A stretch of DNA of 64,000 bases from Candidatus Ruthenibacterium merdavium (GCA_019119935.1 DWWA01000029.1:1-64000); one strand, 5' to 3'. Positions 26,998 through 36,514 are shown, counted from the stretch's first letter. The notes: generated by a model from the letters alone, not told the origin. Program-made: numbers and translations.

Positions 26998-27036
26998 AGC
27001 GCTCCGGCGTGTCGCAGACACACCGGGGCGCTTCTT
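26998..27036 (+). terminator. galT terminator
   Basis: AGCGCTCCGGCGTGT (26998-27012) pairs with ACACACCGGGGCGCT (27018-27032), with one mismatch, followed by TCTTT. The following 27037-27135 is AT-rich and empty. Confidence 0.8.
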
Positions 27037-27135
27037 TATCTCATTTTTTGTAATATTTTTATTTCAAAATACAATTTGTATTTTTCTACCTGATTTTTTA
27101 CTTAAAGTAATTTAATCAATATTATATACTATAAG

Positions 27136-27426
27136 TTAAAATGTAGGATGGTTTTTTGCCTCTTTCCAGCGAGCAAGCTGCGCCTCATATTGGGCGGCAA
27201 TCCAGCTTTCGGCCGCTTGCAGCCCTTCCTCGCTCAGCTCAAATTGCTCGGTTGTCTTTTCGCTTTCATCCGTGTGAGCAAAGTTCCACGGCTGCGGCCA
27301 AACTGCCGCGCAAAAATGCTCCTCGTCAATCCAAACGCGCCAGCGCATGCCCTGATAAGAGCCTGAATATGACTTGTTTGCCCGAATAAATGTCATGCCG
27401 GGCACTTTCGCAATCTCGTTTGCCAT
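27136..27426 (-). CDS. hypothetical protein next to a thioredoxin-like protein
   Basis: A 96-aa soluble protein (MANEIAKVPGMTFIRANKSY...). It is rich in Trp, Glu and aromatic residues (WRVWIDEEHFCAAVWPQPWNFAHTD) with a helical C-terminal half; no signal peptide or membrane span. The start at 27426 follows GGGGGAATAAGC and lies 2 nt past the stop codon of the thioredoxin-like gene, so the two are tightly coupled. I do not recognise the family. A redox-related role is only suggested by the partner gene. Confidence 0.7.
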   Translation of the reverse strand: MANEIAKVPGMTFIRANKSYSGSYQGMRWRVWIDEEHFCAAVWPQPWNFAHTDESEKTTEQFELSEEGLQAAESWIAAQYEAQLARWKEAKNHPTF

Positions 27427-27428
27427 GC

Positions 27429-27710
27429 TTATTCCCCCTGTGCCGTGTCCAGCATGGTGCACGCCTGTTCCGCGTCCAAAACCACTTGGCCGTTTTCCAT
27501 TACAAAGCACGGAATACCGATGTTCCCTGCGGCGCGTACGTCGTCAAATACATGGCTTTTATCACGCACAGCCAAAAAATCTTTTAAGTTTTGTGTGCTT
27601 TCGGTAATGTCTACCCACGTCCAACCGATTTTTTCCGGATGCGCTCCCAGCCACTCTTTCAATTCTACACAATCCGGGCAAATCAACGTGCCGTAAATAG
27701 TTGCTTTCAT
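27429..27710 (-). CDS. glutaredoxin/thioredoxin-like protein with CPDC motif
   Basis: A 93-aa thioredoxin-fold protein. The active-site motif is CPDC at residues 9-12 (YGTLICPDC), and the cis-proline region is GNIGIPCFV, which carries an extra cysteine next to the proline. The start at 27710 follows AAAGGAG; the upstream in-frame ATG at 27776 lies within the neighbouring gene. Likely acts in thiol-disulfide exchange; the partner is unknown. Coupled to the 96-aa gene that follows. Confidence 0.85.
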   Translation of the reverse strand: MKATIYGTLICPDCVELKEWLGAHPEKIGWTWVDITESTQNLKDFLAVRDKSHVFDDVRAAGNIGIPCFVMENGQVVLDAEQACTMLDTAQGE

Positions 27711-27750
27711 CAATCGTTCTCCTTTTCTGCTTTTTACTGCTCTTGTTTTC

Positions 27751-28236
27751 TCATAAAGTGCTGCGTTTTTTCTCAAGAGCGACCAGTAAATTCTCTGCCG
27801 CCTCTTTGATAGCGCAAACCGTTTGCGTGCCGTCAGAAAGTTCCGCTGAAATCGGAAACCTCAGGATATAGTCGGTGTGCTTAGGGTCAGGACTACGCTC
27901 AAACGGCAGTACTTGACATGCGAGTTTCTCTGCCCACTCGAACTGTGCCTTTCGATTGACGCCGGAAAGCCATATTTCCAGCCGAAATTCCCGATGGCGG
28001 AAAACAACCACCATTTTGAGCCCCAAGCGCTTTAAGCACACATCATAAAATTGAAAATAAGAATAGTCCATACCGTTTTCCGTCACATTTGCCTGAAAGG
28101 TATATTCCGGCATTTGTTGTTCCAATTCCCTGCGCAGAAAGCGGAACAAAGTAAGCCATTCTTGATATGCTTTTTGCAGCTCGGTATTCTGAAAAAGCTC
28201 ATGATAACATTGCAGTAGCCCTTTATCGAAATGCAT
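27751..28236 (-). CDS. hypothetical protein (about 161 aa, DUF7000-like by appearance)
   Basis: A 161-aa soluble protein, MHFDKGLLQCYHELFQNTELQ... to ENLLVALEKKRSTL. It alternates an amphipathic N-terminal helix bundle with strands in the middle (KMVVVFRHREFRLEIWLSGVNRKAQFEWAEKL). No membrane span or known motif. The ATG at 28236 is preferred over the GTG at 28242 because AGGAAG lies 8 nt before it. It stands between tRNA-fMet and the thioredoxin-like gene. Function unknown; the family name is a guess. Confidence 0.65.
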   Translation of the reverse strand: MHFDKGLLQCYHELFQNTELQKAYQEWLTLFRFLRRELEQQMPEYTFQANVTENGMDYSYFQFYDVCLKRLGLKMVVVFRHREFRLEIWLSGVNRKAQFEWAEKLACQVLPFERSPDPKHTDYILRFPISAELSDGTQTVCAIKEAAENLLVALEKKRSTL

Positions 28237-28273
28237 ACTCACAACTTCCTTTTCATGCTGAAATTTAAACTAC

Positions 28274-28310
28274 GACAAAACCCCCGGAATCAAGCGATTC
28301 CAGGGGTTTT
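28274..28310 (-). terminator. terminator of tRNA-fMet
   Basis: AAAACCCCCGGAATC (28277-28291) pairs with GATTCCAGGGGTTTT (28296-28310). It starts 4 nt beyond the tRNA 3' end on the minus strand and ends in GTTTTGTC. Confidence 0.8.
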
Positions 28311-28314
28311 CTTC

Positions 28315-28391
<77 letters not shown>

Positions 28392-28453
28392 TCATGTTAC
28401 TTGTATATTATAACGCGCACCCACTTGTATGTCAAGTATTTTTTTATATTTTT

Positions 28454-28483
28454 TTGACAATCCCTCTTTTTTTATTATATAAT
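28454..28483 (+). promoter_or_regulatory. mntP promoter
   Basis: TTGACA (28454-28459) and TATAAT (28478-28483), 18 nt apart, in a T-rich stretch. The leader to mntP is about 45 nt, too short for a yybP-ykoY manganese riboswitch, and none was seen. Confidence 0.75.
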
Positions 28484-28537
28484 GAATTGTTGTGAAAAAT
28501 ACATCGCATGGGTTTTATAGGATGGAGTGAAGGAAAA

Positions 28538-29113
28538 ATGACAATGGGCGCACTGATTGTGCTCGCACTTGGGCTTTCGATGGACGCTTTCGCAGTATCG
28601 GTATCCAACAGCCTTTGCTGTGCAGGATTAACCAAACGGCAAGCAGTCCAAGCAAGCGGCGCATACGGGTTATTTCAAGGCTTAATGCCCTTGTTAGGCT
28701 GTTTGGCGGGAACGCTGTTTGCTGCCGTTGTTCAGCAGTGGGATCACTGGCTGGCATTTATTTTACTGGCCTTTATCGGCGGAAAAATGCTGATAGAAGC
28801 CATTCGAGAAATGCGCAGCAATGAGCCAGAAAGCTGTCCCGCTTCGCTGTCCGGCAAGCAAATTTTAGTGCAGGCAGTTGCCACCAGCATCGACGCCCTT
28901 GCCGTCGGCGTGAGCCTGGCCGCTCTCTCTGTGAATATCTGGAGCGCCAGTGCCTTAATTGCTGTAATCACATTTGCCTGCTGCTTAGTGGGCCATGCCA
29001 TCGGCAAACGGTTTGGGCGAATGCTTGGAAAAAAGGCCGAAATTTTAGGCGGCACCATTCTTGTTCTGCTCGGCGTGAAAATTTTAACTGAGCATCTTGG
29101 CCTTTGGGGATAA
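28538..29113 (+). CDS. mntP: manganese efflux pump MntP
   Basis: A 191-aa integral membrane protein with about six spans that exports Mn2+. The duplicated acidic motifs are visible: ALGLSMDAFAVSVSN (about residues 9-23) and ATSIDALAVGVSLAAL (about 112-127). The start at 28538 follows GGAGTGAAGG; the in-frame upstream ATG at 28508 lies in the leader with no ribosome site. Single-gene unit with its own promoter and terminator. Confidence 0.93.
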   Translation: MTMGALIVLALGLSMDAFAVSVSNSLCCAGLTKRQAVQASGAYGLFQGLMPLLGCLAGTLFAAVVQQWDHWLAFILLAFIGGKMLIEAIREMRSNEPESCPASLSGKQILVQAVATSIDALAVGVSLAALSVNIWSASALIAVITFACCLVGHAIGKRFGRMLGKKAEILGGTILVLLGVKILTEHLGLWG

Positions 29114-29151
29114 ACAGACAAGCCTTTTTATTTGATAGGCAGCAGAACGCA

Positions 29152-29188
29152 AAAACGGCATGGGAACACCTGTTTCGCATGCCGTTTT
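29152..29188. terminator. terminator downstream of mntP
   Basis: AAAACGGCATG (29152-29162) pairs with CATGCCGTTTT (29178-29188). A and T runs on both sides allow it to work for mntP and for the convergent coiled-coil gene. Confidence 0.75.
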
Positions 29189-29226
29189 ATGTTTAATACA
29201 AAAAGTATAAATATACGGATAGTTAT

Positions 29227-29985
29227 TTAAAAGCTGTATTTCAGATAATCAGGATCCTCTTGCTCTTTGCTCTGGTCTTTTTCATCTGTCTGCACAGTTT
29301 TCTCCGTTTGAGCTTCTCCTGCTTCTTGTGCTATTTCCGAAAGCGCTTGCCCCACCTGCGCGGTTAAGCTTTGAGCTTGATCTTCCAGTTCGTCGAGCTC
29401 TTCCTCTTTTTTCTCAATCATTTTCTGAGCGCCTTCTAGGCCGTTTGCGTTCATTTTATCAAGTTCAATTTCCGATTGTAACACCGCGCCTTCACGCTTC
29501 GTTTTTGTGCGCACATCATCCACTGTTTTTGCGTGTTCCATGCTGACAGATAAATTCATCATGGCACTGAGCTTTTCTTGCTCCAACTCATCTTCTGTTT
29601 TCGGCTGATTATTTTCCGGTTTTTCGTCTGCCTGGGTTTTCTGCATGCTTTCTTGTGTTTGCTGAGCTGTCATTTGAGCAACTTGTTCATCAATCGCTTT
29701 CATTTGCTCCTCATACGCTTCCAACTGGGGACGCATGCTGTCCATTGTACGGCCTTCTTCTAAACCGGCGGCAATGAATTCGCTCTTTCTCTCTTTGAGC
29801 GCTTCTTTCTGCTTCAACAGCTGTTCAATCACCGAGGCCGCTTTTCCTTGCGGAGAAATGGTCAGCCGATCTTGGGAGGAACCAAATATGCTTTTTACTT
29901 GATTTCCTCTTATGTCATTTTGCCCAGCGAAAACAGGATTTTGCCGCCGCAAAAAAGTAATTCCCGATAGTTTTGATACATTCAT
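29227..29985 (-). CDS. coiled-coil protein of unknown function, flagellar-type DRLTIS motif
   Basis: A 252-aa hydrophilic protein. After a short N-terminal segment (MNVSKLSGITFLRRQNPV) comes DRLTISPQGKAAS at about residues 48-60, a D-x-(V/L)-x-I-S motif like that found in FlgM-type and other flagellar-associated proteins. The remainder is charged coiled coil (two blocks, about 62-130 and 145-235) broken by a Gln/Lys-rich linker. No signal peptide. The start at 29985 is set by GGGGAGGAAG. It stands alone between mntP and pepP. Function unknown; link to motility is a weak inference from the motif. Confidence 0.75.
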   Translation of the reverse strand: MNVSKLSGITFLRRQNPVFAGQNDIRGNQVKSIFGSSQDRLTISPQGKAASVIEQLLKQKEALKERKSEFIAAGLEEGRTMDSMRPQLEAYEEQMKAIDEQVAQMTAQQTQESMQKTQADEKPENNQPKTEDELEQEKLSAMMNLSVSMEHAKTVDDVRTKTKREGAVLQSEIELDKMNANGLEGAQKMIEKKEEELDELEDQAQSLTAQVGQALSEIAQEAGEAQTEKTVQTDEKDQSKEQEDPDYLKYSF

Positions 29986-30130
29986 AAAAGCTTCCTCCCC
30001 ATCATTCAAATTTATAAAACAGCTGCCACTTTATTTTTCTCTCTGAGAAAGTTATCCAATGTTTTTCTTATTTATCAAGAGGTTTTCCCAGTTTTTATTT
30101 ACCGGGGCTTTCAAATTCTGCTAGACAACA

Positions 30131-30168
30131 AAAAAGGCAGCTCTTCCCAAACGGGCGGAGCTGCCTTT
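30131..30168 (-). terminator. pepP terminator
   Basis: AAAGGCAGCTC (about 30133-30143) pairs with GAGCTGCCTTT (30158-30168), followed on the minus strand by TTTTTTGTTG, 33 nt after the aminopeptidase stop codon. Confidence 0.8.
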
Positions 30169-30200
30169 CAAACAGTTCTTTTTTATACAAATAGTAATAA

Positions 30201-31988
30201 TCATGATACACAGCGGCAAGCTTTTTCCAACCAAGCTTTTTCCTGCTCTGTCAAATGGGGTTCAAGTGTTTTAAATACCATCGCATGATAGGCGTTCAGC
30301 CAATTTTTCTCATCCTGTGTCAGCATTTCAGCCAAAACGGGCTTCGTGTCAATGGGGCAATAGGTAATCGGCTCAAAGCAATAGAACTTGCCATACTCAG
30401 TTTCTTTGTATTCTTTGCACAGCAATTCGTTTTCAATGCGGATACCGAGCTTTCCTTCCTCGTAAACGCCGGGCTCATCCGTTACCGTCATGCCCGGAAC
30501 AAAAGGCGTTGTTCCGCGGGAAGAAAGGCTTTGCGGGCCTTCGTGAACGCCGCCGACAAAACCAACGCCGTGGCCTGTGCCGCAGCGGTAATCTAAGCCC
30601 TCGCGCCACATGGTTTCACGCGCCAAAATATCCAAATGCATCCCCGCCATGCCCTCTTTAAACACTGCGCGGGCAATGTCGATATGGCTCTTCAACACCA
30701 AAGTATAGTAGCGCTTTTCCTCTTCGGTCAATTCTCCGGTAGAATAAGTACGGGTAATATCCGTTGTGCCGTCGCGGTATTGCGCCCCGGAGTCCACGAG
30801 CAAAAATCCGTGCTTTTCAATGACAGCGCAGGTTTCGGGTTCCGGCGCATAGTGCATCATAGCGGCATTGCCGCCGTAAGCCGCAATGGTGTTAAAGCTT
30901 TCTCCGAGATTATCCGGCTGAACGGCACGCGCCGCACGCAGCCAGGCGTCTACGTCGCATTCTGTCACGCGTTTATTTTCGGCAAGCTGTGTTTCCAGCC
31001 AGATGGCAAAGCGCACCATCGCAACGCCGTCTTTTACATGGGCATTTTTCAAATTTTTAATTTCGGTTTCATTTTTGACACCCTTGAGAAGTGCAACCGG
31101 CTCTTCGCCCTCCTGCAAAGTGACGGCGCTGTTTTCTTTGAGGGTGCGATACAAGCGGTAAGAAAGGCCTGTTTTTTCATACAGCATTTTGACAGGCTGT
31201 GTCAATCCTTTCAAAGCCTGCTCCACTTCCTCGTACTCGCACACTTCAACTCCCTGCTCCACAAGCGCCGTGCGAATTTCTTCCGGCAGGCGTTTTGTAT
31301 TGATGAAGAGCACAGCTTTTTCCGGTAAAACCAAGCAATAAGCCATTGCAAAGGGATTGTATGCAATATCGCTTGCGCGCAGATTGAGCAGCCATGCCAC
31401 ACTGTCCAAACGGCTGACAAGTGTTGCGTCAGCGTGGTGTTTTGCCAAAGATGCGCGCACATCGGCTAATTTTTCCGCAGCTGTTTTTCCGGCAAATTCA
31501 ACGCCAAGCGCCCAAACTTCGGTTGCGGGAATTGCGGGGCGGTCCAGCGTCCAAATCTCCGACACCAAGTCCTGATCACAAACGGAAACCTTTTTATCAG
31601 CAAATGCTTTCTCCAGTTTTTCCACTGCGTCTACGGCATTCACTTTGCCGTCCAAGCCCATTACACTGTCCGCCGGCAGCTGCTCGGCAAGCCACTCTTC
31701 CACCTTGGGAACACCCGGCTCATTCATGCGCATCAGTTCAATGCCGCTGCCCGCGAGCTCACGCTCTGCCTGAATAAAATAACGGCCGTCTGTCCAGAGC
31801 GCCGCCTTTTCCGCTGTTACCGCCAAGGTTCCCGCAGAGCCGGTAAATCCGGAAAACCAAGCGCGCGCACGGTAGTGCTGCGGCAAATACTCGCTCATGT
31901 GCGGATCGGCAGACGGAATCAAATATCCGGCCATCCCATTTTTCTTCATTGCGCTTTGCAAAGCACTGATTTTTTCACTTGCATTCAT
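30201..31988 (-). CDS. Xaa-Pro aminopeptidase (M24B)
   Basis: A 595-aa metallopeptidase that removes N-terminal residues before proline. The long form has two creatinase-like N-terminal domains (residues 1-300; DGRYFIQAERELAGSG) and a C-terminal pita-bread domain. The metal ligands can be seen: D in LLVDSGAQYRDGTTDITRTY (two Asp), H in GTGHGVGFVGGVHEGP, and Glu in TDEPGVYEEGKLGIRIENE. The start at 31988 follows GGGGAATTC; the upstream in-frame ATG at 32024 lacks a ribosome site. Cytoplasmic, probably for peptide recycling. Confidence 0.95.
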   Translation of the reverse strand: MNASEKISALQSAMKKNGMAGYLIPSADPHMSEYLPQHYRARAWFSGFTGSAGTLAVTAEKAALWTDGRYFIQAERELAGSGIELMRMNEPGVPKVEEWLAEQLPADSVMGLDGKVNAVDAVEKLEKAFADKKVSVCDQDLVSEIWTLDRPAIPATEVWALGVEFAGKTAAEKLADVRASLAKHHADATLVSRLDSVAWLLNLRASDIAYNPFAMAYCLVLPEKAVLFINTKRLPEEIRTALVEQGVEVCEYEEVEQALKGLTQPVKMLYEKTGLSYRLYRTLKENSAVTLQEGEEPVALLKGVKNETEIKNLKNAHVKDGVAMVRFAIWLETQLAENKRVTECDVDAWLRAARAVQPDNLGESFNTIAAYGGNAAMMHYAPEPETCAVIEKHGFLLVDSGAQYRDGTTDITRTYSTGELTEEEKRYYTLVLKSHIDIARAVFKEGMAGMHLDILARETMWREGLDYRCGTGHGVGFVGGVHEGPQSLSSRGTTPFVPGMTVTDEPGVYEEGKLGIRIENELLCKEYKETEYGKFYCFEPITYCPIDTKPVLAEMLTQDEKNWLNAYHAMVFKTLEPHLTEQEKAWLEKACRCVS

Positions 31989-32628
31989 TGCGAATTCCCC
32001 TCTCTTGCAACACGCTGCATCCACAGCATCTTTTTAAAAAATTTCTGGAACCATCAAGCACGCCTTACGATACGCTTATATACAAAATCAGTCTATCACA
32101 TTGGCATGCCTTGATAAAAGCAAACCAGTATCGTGCCAAGCGGCAGGTACTGCTTTGTGTCATTTTGATAAGCAGGCATTGGCAGCAAATTCCTTTTGTA
32201 TCAATGAAAACTTTTTCACTGAATTCTTCCATTAAGTGCTCCATGCTTATTCTAGGCTTCATGACAAAGCCAAACTTTACTACTATAAACCGGCGCAGGA
32301 ACAACCCGTAGACATTATACCACAAGCCGGAGAAATACAAAACCTTTTTCACAGATCTGTATATTTCTGCTGCGGAGTTTTACAGTAATTCCTTTTTTTC
32401 GTCACAAAGCCGGCGACAGAAATTTCTGTCACCGGCTTTGTATTCATGTTTCGTGGTCACTCCATACTTCAAGGCAACGATGAAAATCCAAATAAAACAG
32501 CTCGCATCATCCCTTTAGAAAATACGTTGTAAAAGGCTTTTTAAACAAACTCAAAAGCGCTGTGCTTTTTATTATGCCAAGAAAAATCTTTCAGCGCCTG
32601 CGAACTCAGCCCCATCACATGGCCGCAA
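31989..32628. other. 640-nt intergenic stretch with one long hairpin
   Basis: A perfect-looking inverted repeat lies at 32404-32441 (ACAAAGCCGG arm with CCGGCTTTGT, inner GACAGAAA/TTTCTGTC). It has no T-run on the minus strand and only TATT on the plus strand, so it may be a weak terminator for the MCP gene at 32629. A 95-codon frame on the minus strand (32065-32352) has no ribosome site or family resemblance. Otherwise empty. Confidence 0.5.
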
Positions 32629-34383
32629 TCAATACTTGCTTTCTTCTTCAAAGGCTGTCGATTTTTGAATCGATGTCATCGGCTCTTGTAAAAAAAATTC
32701 TTCGCCGTCATCCTTTAAAGAAAATTCACCGACAAGGCGTTTGAGTGTAACTGCCTGACCGGACAGCTCTTGGCTGGCAGCAGCGCTCTGTTCAGCAGTT
32801 GCGCTGCTGGTTTGCACAACAGAAGAAATTTGGTCAATGCCTTGGGTAATCTGCGTAATCGCAATCGCTTGATCACTGGAAGCATTCGAAATTTTTGCAA
32901 TGGACTGAGCCACTTCATTGGCGCCCTCCACTGTCTGTGAAAGCGCCTGAGCGGTATCGTCGGCAATCGTCATACCATTTTGAACCGCCTGCAGCGAGCG
33001 TTCAATCAACTCTGCTGTGCTCTTGGAAGCTTCACTGCTCTTAGAAGCAAGATTTCGAACCTCATCCGCAACAACGGCAAATCCTTTGCCGGCCGCACCT
33101 GCGCGCGCAGCCTCAACCGCTGCGTTCAAGGCCAAAATATTGGTTTGGAACGCAATGTCCTCAATCGTTTTGATAATTTTGCTGATTTCATTGGAGCTGC
33201 TGGTAATTTCCTGCATCGCCTGAATCATGTCCTGCATCTTTTGGTTGCTGGCGGTCATTTCATCGCTGACCTTCTGCACCTGAACATGCGCATAATTAGC
33301 GCTCTCTGCATTTTCTTTTACCTGAATGGAAATTTCATTGATGGTAGCTGCCAGCTCTTGTACAGAGGAAGCCTGCTGTGTCGCGCCCTGTGAAGCGGCA
33401 TTCGCGCCGGCCGCTACCTGATCCGCACCGGAGGCAACCTGCTCGGACGCATCACGAATCTGCGCCATTGTTTTGCTGACAGCGGTCGCAGCCTGATCCA
33501 TGCTCTGCCCGATTCCCACAAAATCGCCGCGATAAACAACAGAATCTCTGGTATTCAAATTGCCCCGAGCAAAGTCCAGCATGCGATTGTCAATCGATTC
33601 AATATACGACTGAAGGGTGTGTGACATCTCGCGCATCGATTGTGCCAAATGACCGCACTCATTCTTAGACTCATAAGAAAGCTGAATGTCTAACTTTCCT
33701 TGTGCCATCTGAGCCGCTGCAGCTTCCATTTCCTCCAAGGGAGGCACAATGGCCTTGGTTGTTGTTTTTGCGAGGATAAATGCCACGCCGAGCATGACCA
33801 AACCTACAACCGGCAGCGTAACACGGGTGATATTGATGACCGTTGTCATTTGCTGAAGCGTTTCAGTTCCGTAATTATTCGTTACTGTCATCATAGAGCT
33901 AATTTGAGCATCCATTTCATCCAGTATCGGACTGAACTCTTGTTCTAAGTTTTGCCACACTTCCTGCTGGTTTACATCGCTGTTACTCATGGCGCTCATG
34001 ATATCTAAGAAGTACACATCGGCACGCTGAACAATGTCCTGCAATTTTGTGAGATCTTCCGGATCTCCTAAGTAAAAACCTTTTAAGCTCTCCAGCGAAT
34101 TGCGCACTTCATCCGCAGATGCTTGTGCAGACTGTGTGGCGTCTTGAATCACAGAGGCATTGTCTGAGCCAAGACCTCTGTACATTTCTTTTTGCGCGCA
34201 CTCAAAGCTGGTGCGAATCTGACTCATTAAATTAACAGAACCCTGCACTTGACTCGCATAGACATCCATCGTACGAGCTAAGATTGCCACCGAAATACTG
34301 CCAATACCGGACAACACCATCATTGCAGCACAGATAATCGCAAAGCTGATAATTAACCGATTTTTAATTTTCATATCCTTCAT
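32629..34383 (-). CDS. methyl-accepting chemotaxis protein (four-helix-bundle sensor)
   Basis: A 584-aa chemoreceptor. TM1 is at about residues 8-33, an all-helical extracellular sensor of about 155 residues follows (four-helix-bundle type, about 34-188), TM2 at about 189-210, then HAMP and a second HAMP-like stretch, and the methyl-accepting domain with the conserved tip [14 protein letters not shown]. The C-terminal pentapeptide EESKY resembles the EPSKY end of the receptor at 47665, which may be a tether or modification-enzyme site. The start at 34383 follows GGGAAGGAAG. Ligand unknown. It is downstream of cheW, but a terminator separates the two. Confidence 0.94.
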   Translation of the reverse strand: MKDMKIKNRLIISFAIICAAMMVLSGIGSISVAILARTMDVYASQVQGSVNLMSQIRTSFECAQKEMYRGLGSDNASVIQDATQSAQASADEVRNSLESLKGFYLGDPEDLTKLQDIVQRADVYFLDIMSAMSNSDVNQQEVWQNLEQEFSPILDEMDAQISSMMTVTNNYGTETLQQMTTVINITRVTLPVVGLVMLGVAFILAKTTTKAIVPPLEEMEAAAAQMAQGKLDIQLSYESKNECGHLAQSMREMSHTLQSYIESIDNRMLDFARGNLNTRDSVVYRGDFVGIGQSMDQAATAVSKTMAQIRDASEQVASGADQVAAGANAASQGATQQASSVQELAATINEISIQVKENAESANYAHVQVQKVSDEMTASNQKMQDMIQAMQEITSSSNEISKIIKTIEDIAFQTNILALNAAVEAARAGAAGKGFAVVADEVRNLASKSSEASKSTAELIERSLQAVQNGMTIADDTAQALSQTVEGANEVAQSIAKISNASSDQAIAITQITQGIDQISSVVQTSSATAEQSAAASQELSGQAVTLKRLVGEFSLKDDGEEFFLQEPMTSIQKSTAFEEESKY

Positions 34384-34496
34384 AACATAAGACTTCCTTC
34401 CCTTTTAAACACATTCCGGCTGACAAAAGCGTTATCAGCGGAAAATATCTTCACTATCGCGGCTCGGATACACCAGTTCAGCGCACAAAAATAAAA

Positions 34497-34523
34497 ACCG
34501 ACGATTTGATCCCTATCGCCGGT
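34497..34523 (-). terminator. cheW terminator
   Basis: ACCGACGAT (34497-34505) pairs with ATCGCCGGT (34515-34523), with one imperfect position, followed on the minus strand by TTTTTATTTTTG. It separates cheW from the chemoreceptor downstream. Confidence 0.7.
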
Positions 34524-34540
34524 TCTATTTTCAAGCAGCT

Positions 34541-35032
34541 TTATGCAAATGCGCTGTAAAAATTATCTCCCAAAACCTGCTCTAGGGAAAGCAAAAGAAT
34601 AACGCCGCGGCTATTCTTTGCAAGGCCTTTTAAAAATTGACTTGCAACGCCCGAACCAATGCTCGGCGAAGGCGAGATGCTCTCTTCATCAATCGGAGCA
34701 ACTTCATCTACGCTGTCCACGATTAACCCGACATTCGCATCGTTGAAATTCATCACGATAATGCAAGTGTGCGCGTCATAAGTTGCTTCCATCTTTCCTA
34801 AACGCAGCCGCAAATCCATCACCGGGATCATCTTTCCGCGCAAATCAATCACGCCTTTTGCATACATGGGAAATTCGGGAATCTCGGTAATCTCCTGCAT
34901 TTGAACAATCTGCATGACATTCGCAATGGGAATCGCAAACAGCTGGCCGTCTGTCCAAAAAGTCAGGTACTTGCCTTCGAGTTCACTTTCCTCTTTTTCC
35001 GTCAATTCCGCAAAATTCTGATTGGTATCCAT
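34541..35032 (-). CDS. cheW: chemotaxis coupling protein CheW
   Basis: A 163-aa adaptor linking chemoreceptors to the kinase CheA. The two beta-barrel halves are recognisable (KYLTFWTDGQLFAIPIANVMQIV and KGVIDLRGKMIPVMDLRLRLG, then VGLIVDSVDEV). The start at 35032 follows GGAGAGGAAG; the upstream in-frame ATG at 35089 adds residues not seen in the family. No CheA in the window. Follows flgC in the same direction after about 194 nt. Confidence 0.95.
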   Translation of the reverse strand: MDTNQNFAELTEKEESELEGKYLTFWTDGQLFAIPIANVMQIVQMQEITEIPEFPMYAKGVIDLRGKMIPVMDLRLRLGKMEATYDAHTCIIVMNFNDANVGLIVDSVDEVAPIDEESISPSPSIGSGVASQFLKGLAKNSRGVILLLSLEQVLGDNFYSAFA

Positions 35033-35226
35033 GATCGCACTTCCTCTCCTTTTTTCTGCCGGAAAAGCTGAATAATATCCGCACTGCACAAACGCTTAAG
35101 CAAAGCCTCCGAAAACAGCTTTGCGATTGGTACACCCGCACCGAAAATGGGTTTCCCGGTGTTTCATGTACCAACCAATTACTGCTGCGCAAAAAGGTAT
35201 GTTCTTCGCCAAAGCGTCCATCAGGC

Positions 35227-35691
35227 TTATTTGCCTGCTTCCAGCGTTTTATTGATCATTGCTTTCATTACGGAAAGCACTGTTAAGTTAGTGCTGTAAG
35301 CATTGCTGGCAGTCATCATATCCAGCATTTCTTCCGTGGTATCGACATTGGGATACTGGACATATCCGTTTTCATCCGCATCGGGATGTGTGGGATCATA
35401 CACGGAAAGAAAGTCACGGTCACTTTCAACCACTTCTGCTACACGCACGCCGCCCGTTGTCTGGGTGCGGGCAGCACCGCCCGCCCCTGATGCATTGGCC
35501 TGGGCCTGCGTTAAAGCCGTTTCAAAATTCAACTCGCGTTCTTCAAACACTACTTGCTGACGGCGGTAAGGCGTTCCATCTTCCGTACGTGTCGTATTGG
35601 CATTGGAAATATTTTGCAAAGTCACATCCATTCGTGTACGTTCAGCTGAAAGCGCAGAACCCACGATATCAAGCGAACCTAAAAAAGCCAT
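35227..35691 (-). CDS. flgC: flagellar basal-body rod protein FlgC
   Basis: A 154-aa proximal rod protein. N-terminal rod motif LDIVGSALSAERTRMDVTLQNISNANTTRT and the C-terminal EEMLDMMTASNAYSTNLTVLSVMKAMINKTLE helix, which together form the rod coiled coil. Starts 15 nt after the flgB stop, with AGGGGG upstream. In most genomes fliE and fliF follow flgC; here the next genes are cheW and a chemoreceptor, so the rod operon is split. Confidence 0.96.
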   Translation of the reverse strand: MAFLGSLDIVGSALSAERTRMDVTLQNISNANTTRTEDGTPYRRQQVVFEERELNFETALTQAQANASGAGGAARTQTTGGVRVAEVVESDRDFLSVYDPTHPDADENGYVQYPNVDTTEEMLDMMTASNAYSTNLTVLSVMKAMINKTLEAGK

Positions 35692-35706
35692 TTGATCGTC
35701 CCCCTA

Positions 35707-36054
35707 TTATTTAATGGACGAATTGAGTACGGTTTGATAATTTTTAAATTCACCGCTCACCTTATCCATCAGCATGCTGTACTGTACATAAGCTTTGTAC
35801 AATTCCATGCTTTCCACATCACTATCAACATTGTTGCCGTCGGCGCGAACTTGTGTATCCGTGCGCTCAACAATTTCAGCCTTATATGTACCGGTCGGTT
35901 TGGTACCTGCCAATACCTCTTCGAATACCATGCTCTTCGCTTTATATCCAGGTGTAGAAACATTGGCCATATTTTGCAGATGAAGCTGCTGCTGCTGCCA
36001 TGTGGCACTGACGCCCGCTTCAAGCGCATTCAGCGTTTTTGAATCAAAAAACAT
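35707..36054 (-). CDS. flgB: flagellar basal-body rod protein FlgB
   Basis: A 115-aa proximal rod protein. Rod signature LHLQNMANVSTPGYKAKSMVFEE near residues 25-46 and a C-terminal helix (YKAYVQYSMLMDKVSGEFKNYQTVLNSSIK). Start with AAGGAGAG upstream. Lies 82 nt after fliS and immediately before flgC. Confidence 0.95.
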   Translation of the reverse strand: MFFDSKTLNALEAGVSATWQQQQLHLQNMANVSTPGYKAKSMVFEEVLAGTKPTGTYKAEIVERTDTQVRADGNNVDSDVESMELYKAYVQYSMLMDKVSGEFKNYQTVLNSSIK

Positions 36055-36136
36055 GCGGGTTTCTCTCCTTTTTCAAATTTCGGCAATACCGCGCCGCTCA
36101 CTGATTCGAACGGCACGGTATTGTCTTTCAATGCAT

Positions 36137-36514
36137 TTACCCTTGAGAACGAACGTTTTTATCGGCCTGCACAAAAGCATCACGCAGCTGCGTAACCATC
36201 TCAATTACATCATCCATATGCTCCGATGATTTGCGAACATTCGCTTGGACAATCTGCTGTAAAAAGAAATTATACAACATTTCTAAATTATTCGCAATCT
36301 CATACTGATGGTTTAATGTTGTTTTGAGGTAGTTTAAAATCTTTTGTGCCCGAATCAACTCTCGATTGGCAACGGTGTAATCGCGTGTTTCAAGCCCGCC
36401 TTTTGCAGCATACAACGCTTTTAACAGGCCATCGTACAAGGTATTGAGCATTTCCCCTTGCGTCATGGTCATAACTGATTGCTGCTTATAGGCTTGATAC
36501 TTGTTTTGAAGCAT
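36137..36514 (-). CDS. fliS: flagellin export chaperone FliS
   Basis: A 125-aa helical chaperone that holds flagellin before export. Family motifs are YKQQSVMTMTQGEMLNTLYDGLLKAL and LNYLKTTLNHQYEIANNLEMLYNFFLQQI. Start with AGGAGAAG upstream. Follows fliD by 32 nt, as in Bacillus. Its client flagellin is not in this window. Confidence 0.95.
   Translation of the reverse strand: MLQNKYQAYKQQSVMTMTQGEMLNTLYDGLLKALYAAKGGLETRDYTVANRELIRAQKILNYLKTTLNHQYEIANNLEMLYNFFLQQIVQANVRKSSEHMDDVIEMVTQLRDAFVQADKNVRSQG

Noticed and set aside
28392..28537. Possible manganese (yybP-ykoY) riboswitch upstream of mntP
   Set aside because: The transcribed leader is about 45 nt and AT-rich; the conserved riboswitch core is absent.
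32065..32352. 95-codon minus-strand frame upstream of the aminopeptidase gene
   Set aside because: No ribosome site, no recognisable family, and a competing plus-strand frame of similar length; no support for translation.
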